DNA of 64,000 nucleotides from Aliagarivorans marinus DSM 23064 (GCF_000429485.1 NZ_AUBY01000010.1:182971-246970); one strand, 5' to 3'; positions 31,391 through 41,401 are shown, numbered from the stretch's first letter. The notes: generated by a model from the letters alone, not told the origin. Made by a program: numbers and translations.

Positions 31391-32113
31391 ATGGGAAGAG
31401 CTTTTGAAGTGCGCAAGGCCTCGATGGCCAAAACCGCAGGCGCGAAAACCAAAGTTTATTCAAAATATTCGAAAGAAATCTATGTTGTAGCGAAGAACGG
31501 CGGCCCGGATCCGGACGCTAACCTACAACTCCGCAGCCTGATGGATCGCGCTAAAAAGGACCAGGTACCTGGCCACGTGATCGACAAGGCGATTGAAAAA
31601 GCCACCGGTGGTGCTGGCGAAGACTACACCGCAGCCCGCTACGAAGGCTTTGGCCCGGGTAACTGCATGGTGATCGTTGATTGTCTGACCGATAACAACA
31701 GCCGTACTTTCACTGACGTTCGCCAGTGCTTCGTAAAAACCAAGTCAAAGATTGGCGCGCCAGGCTCAGTTGCCCACATGTTCGAGCACCAAGCTGTGTT
31801 CTCGTTCAAAGGCGACGACGAAGATGCGATCCTTGAGATCCTGCTGATGGACGACGTTGAGGTGACCGATGTGGAAGTTGAAGACGGTATGACCACCGTA
31901 TTCGCGCCACACACCGAATACAACAAGGTTAAAACCTCGCTGACAGCTGCCATGCCTGAGATTGAGTTCGAGGTTGAGCAGATCACCTTCATCCCTCAAA
32001 CCTACACCAAGATTGAAGGCGAAGACGATCTGGCGATGTTCGATAAGTTCCTGGCGATGCTGGAAGACTGCGACGACGTACAAAACGTGTATCACAACGC
32101 AGAACTGGCCTAA
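31391..32113 (+). CDS. YebC/PmpR (TACO1) family protein, YeeN-like
   Basis: 240 aa. It begins [21 protein letters not shown] and shows [22 protein letters not shown] and [20 protein letters not shown], which define the YebC family. The N-terminus and acidic domain 3 resemble E. coli YeeN rather than YebC. Family members are described as transcription regulators and, more recently, as translation factors for proline-rich stretches. Start after GCGAAAGGTAAG. A terminator follows. Confidence 0.9.
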   Translation: MGRAFEVRKASMAKTAGAKTKVYSKYSKEIYVVAKNGGPDPDANLQLRSLMDRAKKDQVPGHVIDKAIEKATGGAGEDYTAARYEGFGPGNCMVIVDCLTDNNSRTFTDVRQCFVKTKSKIGAPGSVAHMFEHQAVFSFKGDDEDAILEILLMDDVEVTDVEVEDGMTTVFAPHTEYNKVKTSLTAAMPEIEFEVEQITFIPQTYTKIEGEDDLAMFDKFLAMLEDCDDVQNVYHNAELA

Positions 32114-32131
32114 GTTGCCACAATAATTTAG

Positions 32132-32158
32132 AGCCCAGCTATGCTGGGCTTTATTGTA
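32132..32158 (+). terminator. Rho-independent terminator of the YebC-family gene
   Basis: AGCCCAGC/GCTGGGCT stem with loop TAT and a T-rich tail, 19 bases after the stop. Confidence 0.85.
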
Positions 32159-32217
32159 TTTACTGGCAGTAAAGCGACACTGCCACCCCCTCACTTTTTT
32201 ACTAGGGTCAAAAACCA

Positions 32218-32871
32218 ATGACACAGGATGAGATGAAGAAAGCAGCTGCCTGGGCTGCGCTGGAGTTTGTAGAAGACGATAGCATTGTTGGCGTGGGCAC
32301 CGGCTCCACCGTTAACCACTTTATCGACGCCCTTGGCAGCATTAAGGACCGCATCAAAGGAGCAGTATCCAGCTCAGAAGCCTCCACCGAGCGCCTCAAA
32401 GAGCTTGGTATTGAAGTGTACGATCTCAACTCTGTTGCTAGCTTCTCAGTCTATGTAGACGGCGCCGATGAGATCAACGCGCGCAACCATATGATCAAAG
32501 GCGGTGGCGCGGCGCTGACCCGCGAGAAGATCGTAGCGGCAGTCGCTGACAAGTTCGTGTGTATTATCGACAACACCAAAGAGGTCGATGTACTGGGCAA
32601 GTTCCCACTTCCTGTGGAAGTGATCCCAATGGCCCGCAGCTACGTGGCGCGTGAGCTGGTGAAACTTGGCGGCGACCCGGTTTACCGCGAAGGCGTGGTG
32701 ACCGATAACGGTAACGTGATCCTAGATGTACACAACATGCAGATCACCGACCCTGTGGCCACTGAAGAACAGATCAATGCCATCGTAGGTGTCGTCACCA
32801 ATGGCCTGTTCGCAGCACGTGGCGCTGACCATGTGATTATTGGCACCCCAGAAGGTGCCAAGCAGCGCTAA
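32218..32871 (+). CDS. rpiA: Ribose-5-phosphate isomerase A
   Basis: 217 aa, normal length. It interconverts ribose-5-phosphate and ribulose-5-phosphate in the pentose phosphate pathway. Motifs: [16 protein letters not shown], the catalytic [19 protein letters not shown] and the end [13 protein letters not shown]. Followed by its own terminator and then serA, the same gene order as in E. coli relatives (there divergent). Confidence 0.97.
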   Translation: MTQDEMKKAAAWAALEFVEDDSIVGVGTGSTVNHFIDALGSIKDRIKGAVSSSEASTERLKELGIEVYDLNSVASFSVYVDGADEINARNHMIKGGGAALTREKIVAAVADKFVCIIDNTKEVDVLGKFPLPVEVIPMARSYVARELVKLGGDPVYREGVVTDNGNVILDVHNMQITDPVATEEQINAIVGVVTNGLFAARGADHVIIGTPEGAKQR

Positions 32872-32878
32872 AGACCCC

Positions 32879-32902
32879 TAGGCCAGCGTCAATGCTGGCC
32901 TA
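32879..32902 (+). terminator. Terminator after rpiA
   Basis: TAGGCCAGC pairs perfectly with GCTGGCCTA around GTCAAT, followed by TCCTTTTC. Confidence 0.75.
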
Positions 32903-33169
32903 TCCTTTTCCCGAAGCACTCACCTTCTGTACTCTCCCCCACCGAGAGCAGAACGATCTATTTATTACATTTGCAGCCAAGCTCCCAATAGGCTCAGCAA
33001 AAACTTCCGCCTATAGTTCCAATCCCGATGTAGTTATAACAAGATCGTCTAGCATTTCTGGCTTTGATAGCCGCATTCCCCCACGGTTAGTAAGAAAATT
33101 ACGTTTCTTTAGTAAACGATTTTTGATAGTTTACTGCTTCTGCTGTATTCAAGGATCAGGAAGCGACAC

Positions 33170-34399
33170 ATGGCAAAATTCTCTCTCGGAAAGGAAAAAA
33201 TTAAAGTTCTTCTGCTGGAAGGTCTTCACCCCAGCTCCCTTAATACCTTTCAAGCCGCCGGCTACGATAACGTTGAAATGATCAAAACCTCTCTGTCGGA
33301 AGAAGAGCTGATTGAGAAGATCAAAGACGTTCACTTTATCGGTATTCGCTCCCGTACCAACCTGAATGCACGTGTACTTGAAGCTGCCAACAAACTGGTA
33401 GCGATTGGTTGTTTCTGTATCGGTACCAACCAGGTCGACCTGGCTGCCGCACAAAAGCTGGGCGTTCCAGTATTCAACGCGCCATTCTCTAACACCCGCA
33501 GCGTAGCCGAGCTAAGCCTGGGTCAAATCATCCTGCTGCTACGTGGCATTCCACGTAAGAACGCTATGGCCCACCGTGGTGAATGGCTGAAATCGGCAGA
33601 CAACTCCTTTGAAGCGCGTGGTAAAAAGCTGGGCATTATCGGCTACGGCCACATTGGTACCCAGTTGGGCATCTTGGCCGAAACCCTGGGTATGCAGGTG
33701 CAGTACTACGACATCGAAACCAAGCTGTCGTTGGGTAACGCGGTGCAGGTAAGCAGCATGCAAGAGCTGCTGGCCACCTCGGATGTGGTTAGCCTGCACG
33801 TACCAGAAACCCCGCTGACCAAGAACATGATTGGCAAGGTAGAGCTGAGCCAGATGAAGGCTGGCGCAATCTTGATGAACGCAGCGCGCGGCACCGTGAT
33901 TGATATTCCTGCTTTGGTAGAAGCGCTAGATAGCGGCCACCTACGTGGTGCGGCCATCGACGTGTTCCCCACCGAGCCGAAGTCCAACAAAGAGAAGTTC
34001 GAGTCACCACTGCAGCAGTTCGACAACGTGATCCTCACCCCGCACGTGGGCGGCTCTACCCAAGAAGCGCAAGAGAACATCGGTATTGAAGTGGCCTCTA
34101 AGCTGGCCAAGTACTCGGACAACGGCTCAACCTTGAGCGCCGTGAACTTCCCAGAGGTATCACTGCCTGAGCATACCGACACCAGCCGCCTGCTGCACAT
34201 CCACCATAACCAACCGGGCGTGCTCACCAAGATCAACTTGGCCTTTGCCGAAGAGCAGATCAATATTGCTGCGCAGTACCTGCAAACCAATGAGAATATC
34301 GGTTACGTGGTGATTGACGTGGAAACCGCGCAAAGTGAAAAGGCGCTGGAGAAGCTGAAGGAAATTGAGGGCACCGTTCGCGCTCGTATCCTGCACTAA
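33170..34399 (+). CDS. serA: D-3-phosphoglycerate dehydrogenase
   Basis: 409 aa. First step of serine synthesis (3-phosphoglycerate to phosphohydroxypyruvate, NAD+). The substrate/NAD domains show GCFCIGTNQVDL, GIIGYGHIGTQLG, LHVPETPLTKNMIG and LTPHVGGSTQEAQENIG (catalytic His). The C-terminal ACT domain (about 335-409: HIHHNQPGVLTKINLAFAE) gives serine feedback inhibition. It has a 300-base leader of its own and a strong terminator. ATG follows CAGGAAGCGACAC. Confidence 0.97.
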   Translation: MAKFSLGKEKIKVLLLEGLHPSSLNTFQAAGYDNVEMIKTSLSEEELIEKIKDVHFIGIRSRTNLNARVLEAANKLVAIGCFCIGTNQVDLAAAQKLGVPVFNAPFSNTRSVAELSLGQIILLLRGIPRKNAMAHRGEWLKSADNSFEARGKKLGIIGYGHIGTQLGILAETLGMQVQYYDIETKLSLGNAVQVSSMQELLATSDVVSLHVPETPLTKNMIGKVELSQMKAGAILMNAARGTVIDIPALVEALDSGHLRGAAIDVFPTEPKSNKEKFESPLQQFDNVILTPHVGGSTQEAQENIGIEVASKLAKYSDNGSTLSAVNFPEVSLPEHTDTSRLLHIHHNQPGVLTKINLAFAEEQINIAAQYLQTNENIGYVVIDVETAQSEKALEKLKEIEGTVRARILH

Positions 34400-34420
34400 T
34401 CCCCTCACTGATTTGCAGCT

Positions 34421-34448
34421 AAAAAGTGGGCCTCGGTCCACTTTTTTA
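34421..34448 (+). terminator. Rho-independent terminator of serA
   Basis: AAAAAGTGG pairs with CCACTTTTTT around GCCTCGGT, 22 bases after the stop. Confidence 0.9.
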
Positions 34449-34687
34449 CTCTCTGGGAATCACATTGCTTTTCTGCTTGGCTGTGTGATTAATATCAGAA
34501 CCAACAGAGAATGTGGGCTGTAGCCTCTAATAATCAATCACCTAAAGATGTAAACCGAGCTTAACAGCGACGCTATCTTATATCGAAATCATTGGCTTAG
34601 CGGTATTGGTCTAGCCAGTGATTATCCCTCACACATGCCCTCTGGGGCGGCTATGCTTAGGTTAATTCACTGCCACTCGGTACCGGA
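34449..34687. other. Gap between serA and the orphan binding-protein gene
   Basis: About 240 bases. No gene or clear regulatory signal recognised. Confidence 0.4.
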
Positions 34688-35746
34688 ATGCGCCTACATA
34701 GCCTGCTCTGCTTACTGTGTCTTTTCAGCCTCCCGGGCTTGGCCCAGTACACCTCGGTGTTGTTTCTCAACCCGGGAAAAGCACAAGAGAGCTTTTGGTC
34801 TGACGTGGACCACTTCGCGACAGAAGCCGCCAAACAACTTCATATCGACTTGGACATCGTCCATGGCGAGCGGGAGGAGTACGCCCTGGTCAATCATCTG
34901 CAGAAGCTTATCGCCCGCAAGCAGCTGCCCGACTACATGATTGTGGTCAACGAAAAGCAGGTGCTACCGAGGCTGATGACGCTGCTGGAAGGCCACCCAG
35001 TCTACATCGTTATCATCCTCAACGACCTGGACCAAAGCGAACGCACCAAAGTAAAGCTGTCGGCCCATTGGGAAGAGTTCTTACTGACCACACTGATCCC
35101 CGACAACTACAGGATTGGCCAGCAGACCGCCAAGGAGATGGTGTTGGCGGGCGGCCAGCAAGCGGGTGACCTGCTGGTGTTATCCGGCGATAAGCTTACT
35201 CCGGCGTCTATCCAGCGAACCCAAGGGGCGCTGGACTATCTTAAACACAACACCCAGCTTACGCTCAAACAAGTTGTATATACCGATTGGAATGAGCAAC
35301 AAGCTTACAACAAGACTCTACGCTTACTTAAGCGCTTTCCCCAATCGCGCTATATCTGGGCGGTGAATGACCATAGCGCACTGGGCGCGATAAAAGCGCT
35401 CAATGAGATGGGGCTAAGGCCGGGACAAGATGTTCACATCGCCACCGTCAACAGCTCAGCAGAGATAATTAAGCGTCGCGAGCAAGGCGAGATAAGCTCG
35501 CTAGGGGCCGGGCATTTTGCCCTTGCAGGCTGGGCCTTGTTGCTAATCGATCAACACAGCAAAGGACTGAGCATACCCAAACGGATCAATCGCCCCTTCT
35601 TTGAGCTGATAAACGAAGAGAATCCCATCTATCAATGCCTGATAGACAAAGACTGGAGCCGCTTCCCATTTCGTCAGCTCGCCGCACAAGACTCATTGCC
35701 CACTAACTTCCAGCTAAACAAGCAACGACTTACTGCCTCACCCTAA
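34688..35746 (+). CDS. Orphan periplasmic sugar-binding-protein-like (type 1 PBP) protein
   Basis: 352 aa. Signal peptide 1-19 (cleavage near GLAQ). The fold is that of LacI/ribose-type periplasmic binding proteins: TSVLFLNPGKAQESFW opens it (in place of the usual VxxxxxNPFW), with GQQTAKEMVLAGGQQAGDLLVLSGD in the middle and YIWAVNDHSALGAIKALNEMGLRPGQDVHIATVN near the hinge. No transporter gene adjoins it, so it may feed a distant ABC system or a sensor kinase/diguanylate cyclase, as LuxP-like proteins do. Ligand unknown. It converges with the next gene. Confidence 0.75.
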   Translation: MRLHSLLCLLCLFSLPGLAQYTSVLFLNPGKAQESFWSDVDHFATEAAKQLHIDLDIVHGEREEYALVNHLQKLIARKQLPDYMIVVNEKQVLPRLMTLLEGHPVYIVIILNDLDQSERTKVKLSAHWEEFLLTTLIPDNYRIGQQTAKEMVLAGGQQAGDLLVLSGDKLTPASIQRTQGALDYLKHNTQLTLKQVVYTDWNEQQAYNKTLRLLKRFPQSRYIWAVNDHSALGAIKALNEMGLRPGQDVHIATVNSSAEIIKRREQGEISSLGAGHFALAGWALLLIDQHSKGLSIPKRINRPFFELINEENPIYQCLIDKDWSRFPFRQLAAQDSLPTNFQLNKQRLTASP

Positions 35747-35753
35747 GCCCAGC

Positions 35754-36389
35754 CTAGGGCAAGTAGCTGTCCAATAATTGCGAGAGGTTGCTGGCCCACT
35801 GACGGCTGGTTTGCTCCATGTCCCATTCGCTTTGGTTGATCGGCTGACATGCGATATCGCTACGCAGGGCCTCAGCGGCAGCGAAGTAGCGCGTGACTTG
35901 CTGTTGCAACAGCTCGCGCTGGCGAGTGAGTGGCTGGAGCTGTTTGGATTGGATTAACTGTTCAAGCCGCAGGCTGGAATCGACCAGCTCGCTCGCAGCC
36001 AATTGATAACTGAGCGCAGGTAGGCGGCAGCTCAGATGGGTCTGAAACTTGGTAAATTCCTGGTAGTAACGAGGCTTAAGGTCCATGCCGTATTTGCGCT
36101 CACAGATATCCAAGTCTGGCTGCTGGAGGTCGCTGAGGATCTGCTGGTAGACTCGCAGCTGCGTCTGGTGATCGCTTTGCTTATCTTTGTGGACCTCACG
36201 ATAGCGAGTGAGATTGCCGTTGAGGTTGCTGATAGCTTGGCGCTGCTTGGCTTCGCAATGATGCTGCTGCGTGTTATCCCACTGCTCCAGCGAGCTGGAT
36301 GAATCGGCCTGAGCGGCTGCGGATAAGGCCACCATCCCCAACGCGCCGATCCCACATACTGCTGCGCTACCACGCCCCAAACTGCTCAT
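35754..36389 (-). CDS. Secreted coiled-coil hypothetical protein
   Basis: 211 aa. An N-terminal hydrophobic segment (VCGIGALGMVALSAAAQA) with a small-residue cleavage site makes a signal peptide likely. The mature part is rich in Gln and Leu with predicted helices (for example QTQLRVYQQILSDLQQ) and four cysteines that could form disulfides. Family not recognised. It is divergent from the patatin-like gene, with 160 bases between. Confidence 0.6.
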   Translation of the reverse strand: MSSLGRGSAAVCGIGALGMVALSAAAQADSSSSLEQWDNTQQHHCEAKQRQAISNLNGNLTRYREVHKDKQSDHQTQLRVYQQILSDLQQPDLDICERKYGMDLKPRYYQEFTKFQTHLSCRLPALSYQLAASELVDSSLRLEQLIQSKQLQPLTRQRELLQQQVTRYFAAAEALRSDIACQPINQSEWDMEQTSRQWASNLSQLLDSYLP

Positions 36390-36550
36390 CTCCTACTCCC
36401 TGGAAACTGTTAACGAGTAGTTAAATATTAACATAAGCATTTACTTTATTTCATTGCTCAAAGCTTGAGCTAGCTCCCAAGCCTACACATCCGACCAGTT
36501 GTGAGATAAGCTAAGCGCTCGGACACAAATGGATAGGGAGGAGTCGGTCA

Positions 36551-37414
36551 ATGCAACATGCACTGGTTGTTGAAGGTGGAGCGATGCGCGGGATTTTTGC
36601 CAGCGGCGTACTCGATGCGTTTATGTCCGAATCCTACTATCCCTTCGACTTTGTCATCGGCGTATCAGCGGGTGCGTCAAACTTGGTGTGTTACCAAAGT
36701 CGGCAACCACGGCGTAGCTATCGAATACTCACCGAGCTGGCGATCAGTGATAACTTCTTAAGTGCTCGCCGCTTTGTACGTGGCGGCCATTTGATTGATG
36801 TTAAGTGGTTATGGGAAGAGTCAAAAAGGCGTTTTCCAATCAGTGAACAGGCGCTTTATTCTGCTTGCCCCTTCTATGTAACCATGACCGACGTAGACAG
36901 CGCTGAATCACATTATCATCGGGTAAACCCAAGCAACATTGATCCCTTGCTTGAAGCCACTTGCGCCCTGCCATTGGCCTACAAAGCCACACCGCAGATC
37001 GATGGAAAACGTTATACCGATGGTGCTGTTGGAGACTCCATCCCGGTAAAACAAGCCTACCAAATGGGAGCAAAGCGCATCACAGTGATCCTCTCCCACC
37101 CAGAAGGCTACGAACAGGCCCAGACCCGCTATCCGTGGCTGATGAAGCGACTATTTCGCCAATATCCGAGCTTGTCTAGGGCAATACTGAAGCGTGCAGA
37201 AAGCTACAACCAAGCACTGGATTTTATCGCTAACCCTCCGGCAGATTGCCAGGTAGAGGTGCTCGCGCCACCGGTGGAGTTTGATGTCAGTCGCCTAACC
37301 ATGGACCTAGACAAGCTCAATCAGGGCTACCAGATGGGCTTGCAGGTTGGTGGCGTGTATCTGTCGCGCAAAACCGCCAACGCGCGCGCTAATCAGATGT
37401 CGCTTACAGGCTAG
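36551..37414 (+). CDS. Patatin-like phospholipase (YjjU family)
   Basis: 287 aa. The patatin motifs are all present: the oxyanion loop EGGAMRGIFASGVLD, the nucleophile elbow GVSAGAS (Ser near 40), and the catalytic Asp in TDGAVGDSIP. The second half (about 190-287) is a basic, helical extension typical of YjjU-type proteins. Likely hydrolyses phospholipids or acyl esters in the cytoplasm or on the inner membrane; no secretion signal. GGGAGGAGTC precedes the ATG. Confidence 0.88.
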   Translation: MQHALVVEGGAMRGIFASGVLDAFMSESYYPFDFVIGVSAGASNLVCYQSRQPRRSYRILTELAISDNFLSARRFVRGGHLIDVKWLWEESKRRFPISEQALYSACPFYVTMTDVDSAESHYHRVNPSNIDPLLEATCALPLAYKATPQIDGKRYTDGAVGDSIPVKQAYQMGAKRITVILSHPEGYEQAQTRYPWLMKRLFRQYPSLSRAILKRAESYNQALDFIANPPADCQVEVLAPPVEFDVSRLTMDLDKLNQGYQMGLQVGGVYLSRKTANARANQMSLTG

Positions 37415-37423
37415 CAAATATCG

Positions 37424-38305
37424 CTAACTAGCTAGTTGCAAGGAGCAATCCTGCGGGCTCTCACCAAAGTAACGCTTAAACTCGCGGCTAAACTGATTGG
37501 GGCTCTCATAGCCAACCTGCGCGGCCGCCTGTTTTACCTTCAAGCCTTGATCGAGTAACAGCTCCCGCGCCTTGGATAAGCGCAGCTTCTTAAGGTATTG
37601 GATCGGCGAGCTGGAGGTCACCTGGCGGAAGTTTCGGTGAAAAGATGAGGGGCTCATATTGGCCATGCCTGCCAGTTGATCCACATCCAAGGCCTGATGG
37701 TAGTTCTCGTGGATATGTTTAAGCGCCTTCTCCAGCCGCGACAAATGGGTATTGTGCAGCGCCAATGCAAACAAAGGCGCTGCGTTGGGGCCGCTGAGCA
37801 CCCAAAACAACACTTCGCGCAGCAAGGCTTTGCCCAGCACATCGGCTTGCAAGGGCGAGCTTAAGCTCTGCACCAAACGCAGCAAGGCGCAACGTAGCGC
37901 CTCTGGGGCATGACTGACGAACAGGCTTTTGTTCTCACTCAACCGCTCTACCTCGACCGGCGTTTGCTGGTGCTCATCAAACTCTCGCACCAACTGATGC
38001 AACATCCCCATGTCGATGTCGACTACCAAGCCGAGCAGAGGCTCTCCCTCTTTAACATGAGTCGCACACTCCGCAGGAATAGGCAAGGTTAGCACCAAGT
38101 AGTTATCTGGATTGTAATCATAGACTTGCTGCTCCAAAAACACCTGCTTGGAGCCCTGTGCCACGAAGATAATCCCCTGGCTATAACACAAGGGTTCACG
38201 CGAGCGAGATTGGCTAGCTTTAAAAATGCCAACCCCGGGAATGCGTGTCGCATTGTAACCGTCGCTATGGGCCAGCGGTTCAAGTAGCTTGGCGAGTCGT
38301 TGCAT
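37424..38305 (-). CDS. yqhC: AraC-family regulator, YqhC-like
   Basis: 293 aa from ATG 38305 (AGGA seven bases upstream); a frame reaching 38473 would run into the yqhD promoter. The N-terminal domain (about 10-160) is the AraC_N sensory type (FKASQSRSREPLCYSQGIIFVAQGSKQVF). The C-terminal part has two helix-turn-helix motifs (LDVDQLAGMANMSPSSFHRNFRQ and VKQAAAQVGYESPNQFSREFKRYFG). Divergent from yqhD. In E. coli YqhC activates yqhD in response to aldehydes; this pair is the same arrangement. Confidence 0.88.
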   Translation of the reverse strand: MQRLAKLLEPLAHSDGYNATRIPGVGIFKASQSRSREPLCYSQGIIFVAQGSKQVFLEQQVYDYNPDNYLVLTLPIPAECATHVKEGEPLLGLVVDIDMGMLHQLVREFDEHQQTPVEVERLSENKSLFVSHAPEALRCALLRLVQSLSSPLQADVLGKALLREVLFWVLSGPNAAPLFALALHNTHLSRLEKALKHIHENYHQALDVDQLAGMANMSPSSFHRNFRQVTSSSPIQYLKKLRLSKARELLLDQGLKVKQAAAQVGYESPNQFSREFKRYFGESPQDCSLQLAS

Positions 38306-38487
38306 AGGGAAATCCTGTAAAACCGTGAGTGATTGCGCTTTAAGGTAAGCATAAAACAAGCCAGCCATCAAAAACACCTTTTCACCATCGGTGAGAGTTT
38401 TAGGCACGACTTTGAGCGATATCCCCCTTTCGAATTCCCCACAAGCGACTAGGATATATCCGAACAACTTCACTAGAAGGAGAGAGC

Positions 38488-39648
38488 ATGAACAACTTCG
38501 ATTATCGCAACCCGACTCATATCGTATTCGGCAAAGACCGCTTGGGCGAACTGGACAAGCTGGTACCCCAAGATGCCAAGGTCATGGTGTTATATGGTGG
38601 CGGGAGCGTGAAACGCTTTGGTACCTTGGACAAAGTACTGGCCGGCCTAGGTGAGCGCCAAGTGGTGGAGTTTGCTGGCATTGAGCCTAACCCACAGTTC
38701 GACACCCTGATGAAAGCCATTGAGATCGTACGCGCAGAGAAGGTGGATTTCCTGCTGGCCGTGGGCGGTGGCTCAGTGATGGATGGCACCAAGTTTGTCG
38801 CTGCGGCCGCTAACTACGATGGCGATGAAGCCGACATTCTAAAACACGGCTTTGCGCCACCACCGATTGAGAGCGCGCTGCCACTGGCCACCGTCGCCAC
38901 CCTGCCAGCGACTGGCTCAGAGATGAACATGGGTGCGGTTGTGTCTTATCAGGGCGGTAAGTTCCCAGTGATGCACCCGCTACTGTTCCCGCAGTTTTCG
39001 GTATTGGATCCCAGCCTGACCTTTAGCTTGCCACCGGTACAAGTGGCGAATGGCGTGGTAGATGCCTTTGTGCATACTCTGGAGCAGTACGTTACCCTGC
39101 CTGCCAACGGCCATATCCAGGACCGTACCGCTGAGGGCATCCTAAAAACTCTGATCGAGATAGGCCCGGTCACTCTGGCCAACCCAGAGGACTACGAAGC
39201 ACGCGCCACCTTGGTGTGGGCGGCAACGTCAGCACTAAATGGCTTTATTGGCGCAGGGGTTCCGCAAGATTGGACCACCCATATGATTGGCCATGAGCTA
39301 ACTGCGCTGTTTGGTATCGATCACGGCCAGAGCCTGGCGATCATCCAGCCATCGGTGTGGAAGCTACGTAAACAGAAGAAACACGCCAAGCTGCTGCAAT
39401 ATGCTGAGCGCGTATGGGACATTACCGAAGGTGACGATGACCAGCGCATCGATGCGGCGATTGCCAAAACTCGTGAGTTCTTCGAGTCACTCGGTGTAAA
39501 AACCCGCTTGTCGGAGTACGGCGTTGAAAAATCGCAGATCGACAGCATCGTACAGGCACTGGAAGATCACGGCATGGTCGCCCTATCTGAAACCGGCGAT
39601 CTGGACCTGAGCATCAGCCGCCAGATTATCGAGGATGCCTACGCGTAA
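38488..39648 (+). CDS. yqhD: NADPH-dependent aldehyde reductase / alcohol dehydrogenase YqhD
   Basis: 386 aa iron-type alcohol dehydrogenase. NNFDYRNPTHIVFGKDRL at the start, the NADP-binding GGGSVKRFGTL and LAVGGGSVMDGTKF, LPATGSEMN, and the metal-binding DWTTHMIGHEL and GIDHGQSLAI. The GGGSVK context favours NADPH as in E. coli YqhD. It reduces toxic short-chain aldehydes such as those from lipid peroxidation. Excellent ribosome binding site (AAGGAGAGAG). Own terminator. Confidence 0.93.
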   Translation: MNNFDYRNPTHIVFGKDRLGELDKLVPQDAKVMVLYGGGSVKRFGTLDKVLAGLGERQVVEFAGIEPNPQFDTLMKAIEIVRAEKVDFLLAVGGGSVMDGTKFVAAAANYDGDEADILKHGFAPPPIESALPLATVATLPATGSEMNMGAVVSYQGGKFPVMHPLLFPQFSVLDPSLTFSLPPVQVANGVVDAFVHTLEQYVTLPANGHIQDRTAEGILKTLIEIGPVTLANPEDYEARATLVWAATSALNGFIGAGVPQDWTTHMIGHELTALFGIDHGQSLAIIQPSVWKLRKQKKHAKLLQYAERVWDITEGDDDQRIDAAIAKTREFFESLGVKTRLSEYGVEKSQIDSIVQALEDHGMVALSETGDLDLSISRQIIEDAYA

Positions 39649-39683
39649 ATCGCGATTTCACCCTGTCGATTATTCCCTTTGCA

Positions 39684-39712
39684 AACCGACGCCCAGTGCG
39701 TCGGTTTTTTTT
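39684..39712 (+). terminator. Rho-independent terminator of yqhD
   Basis: ACCGACGC/GCGTCGGT stem, loop CCAGT, followed by seven or more Ts. Confidence 0.92.
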
Positions 39713-39800
39713 GATATTTCACTTCAGTTTTTCCGAATCTGCTTTGCAGTGTTACGAATGTCACCTTCTGGTTTGCCAGATCCCTCAACCCAAAGGGTTA

Positions 39801-39814
39801 TTGATCTAGGTCAA
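39801..39814. promoter_or_regulatory. FNR/CRP-class box upstream of the isomerase-like gene
   Basis: TTGATCTAGGTCAA differs from the FNR consensus TTGATNNNNATCAA at one base. It lies 79 bases before the start codon, suitable for activation at about -41. Confidence 0.55.
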
Positions 39815-39892
39815 TTCACAGCTTTTACCTAAATACCGCACACTTGCCAGCAATTAAAACAAGGTCATCAGACCATCGTGTTGGAGCGAGTT

Positions 39893-41383
39893 ATGATTAA
39901 TATCCCACAAGTTAAAATGGGTATTGTTGCGGTAAGCCGCGACTGCTTCCCTATCTCTCTGTCTGAGTCTCGTCGTAAGGCAGTCGTTGCTGCATGCCAC
40001 GAGCAAGATGTAGAAGTTGTAGAGCTACAAACCATCATCGAAAACGAAAACGATATGGTGAAAGCGCTCGAAGAAGCCAAGCAAACTGGCATCAACTCAC
40101 TGGTTATCTACCTGGGCAACTTTGGCCCTGAAGGCCCACTGAGCATGATGGCTCAGCGTTTTGACGGCCCAAGCATGTTTGTTGCTGCAGCTGAAGAAGC
40201 CACTGCAAACCTGGCTGATTCTCGTGGCGACGCATACTGTGGTGTGCTTAACGCCTCATACAGCGCTGGCCTGCGTAAACTGCCTGTACACATCCCTGAG
40301 TACCCAGTAGGCACCCCTGCTGAAGTAGCTAAGATGATCGGCGAGTTCACCCCAGTTGCTCGTACCATCCTGGGCCTGAAAGGTCTGAAGATCTTCTCGT
40401 TTGGTCCTCGTCCACATGATTTCGTTGCCTGTAACGCACCGATTAAAGCGCTGTTCGACCTGGGCGTAGAAATCATGGAAAACAGCGAGCTGGACTTGTT
40501 CGCCGCTTTCCAAAAAGCGGAAGGTCACCCAGACGTTGCTAAAGTTCTGGCTGAAATGGAAGCTGAACTGGGTGAAGATAACACCTACGGTGACATCCTG
40601 CCTAAGCTGGCTCAATACGAGGTTGCACTGGTTCAGTTCCACAAAGAGAACTTGGGCGCATCAACCTTCGGTATCTTTGCTAACAAGTGCTGGCCTTCAT
40701 TCAATAAGTTCTTCGGTTTCGTACCTTGTTATGTAAACGCTCGTCTGGCTGAGCGCGGTATTCCAGTAGCCTGTGAAACCGACATCTATGGTGCTCTGTC
40801 TGAGTACATGATCACCTGTGCCAGCAACCACCCAGCAACTCTGCTGGACATCAACAACACCGTGCCTGCTGATATGGTTGAAGCTAACCCTGAAGCGATG
40901 GGCAGCTACACCGACAAAGACGTATTCATGGGCTTCCACTGTGGTAACACCGCTCCTAGCTGCATGAAGAACGCCCAGCTGCGCTTCCAGAAAATCATGC
41001 ACAGCCTGGACGAACCCGGCGAAGAGCCAAACATCACTCGCGGTACCTTGGAAGGTCAGATCAAGCCAGGTCAAACTACTCTGTTCCGCTTGCAATCAAC
41101 TGCTGATACCAAACTGCGCGCCTATGTAGCTCAAGGTGATATTCTGGATATCGACCCACAATCGTTCGGTGCAATCGGTGCCTTCGGTATCAACGAGATG
41201 CAGCGTTTCTACCGCCATGTATTGGTTCAAAAACGCTACCCGCACCACGCTGGTATTGCGTTCGCCCATATCGCTAAGACTCTGTACCAAGTACTGAACA
41301 TCTTGGGCGTAGACGAAATCGACTACAACCAACCAGCCTCTGAGCGCTACCCTAACGAAATCCCAAGTGTCTTCCTGGGCTAA
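39893..41383 (+). CDS. L-fucose/L-arabinose isomerase family protein
   Basis: 496 aa from ATG 39893 (TTGGAGCGAG just upstream; a GTG 15 bases earlier is ignored). The fold is that of the FucI/AraA family, here in the short form without the usual FucI N-terminal extension. Examples are LGNFGPEGPLSMMAQRFDGP, IFSFGPRPHDFVACNAPIKALFDLGVEIM, GIFANKCWPSF and the C-terminal block DVFMGFHCGNTAP, with His and Glu/Asp candidates for the metal site. The true sugar substrate is not evident and no sugar kinase adjoins it. Codon choice is highly biased, which predicts strong expression, and an FNR-like box suggests anaerobic control. Confidence 0.7.
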   Translation: MINIPQVKMGIVAVSRDCFPISLSESRRKAVVAACHEQDVEVVELQTIIENENDMVKALEEAKQTGINSLVIYLGNFGPEGPLSMMAQRFDGPSMFVAAAEEATANLADSRGDAYCGVLNASYSAGLRKLPVHIPEYPVGTPAEVAKMIGEFTPVARTILGLKGLKIFSFGPRPHDFVACNAPIKALFDLGVEIMENSELDLFAAFQKAEGHPDVAKVLAEMEAELGEDNTYGDILPKLAQYEVALVQFHKENLGASTFGIFANKCWPSFNKFFGFVPCYVNARLAERGIPVACETDIYGALSEYMITCASNHPATLLDINNTVPADMVEANPEAMGSYTDKDVFMGFHCGNTAPSCMKNAQLRFQKIMHSLDEPGEEPNITRGTLEGQIKPGQTTLFRLQSTADTKLRAYVAQGDILDIDPQSFGAIGAFGINEMQRFYRHVLVQKRYPHHAGIAFAHIAKTLYQVLNILGVDEIDYNQPASERYPNEIPSVFLG

Positions 41384-41401
41384 GCGTTAGCGTCATTATC
41401 G

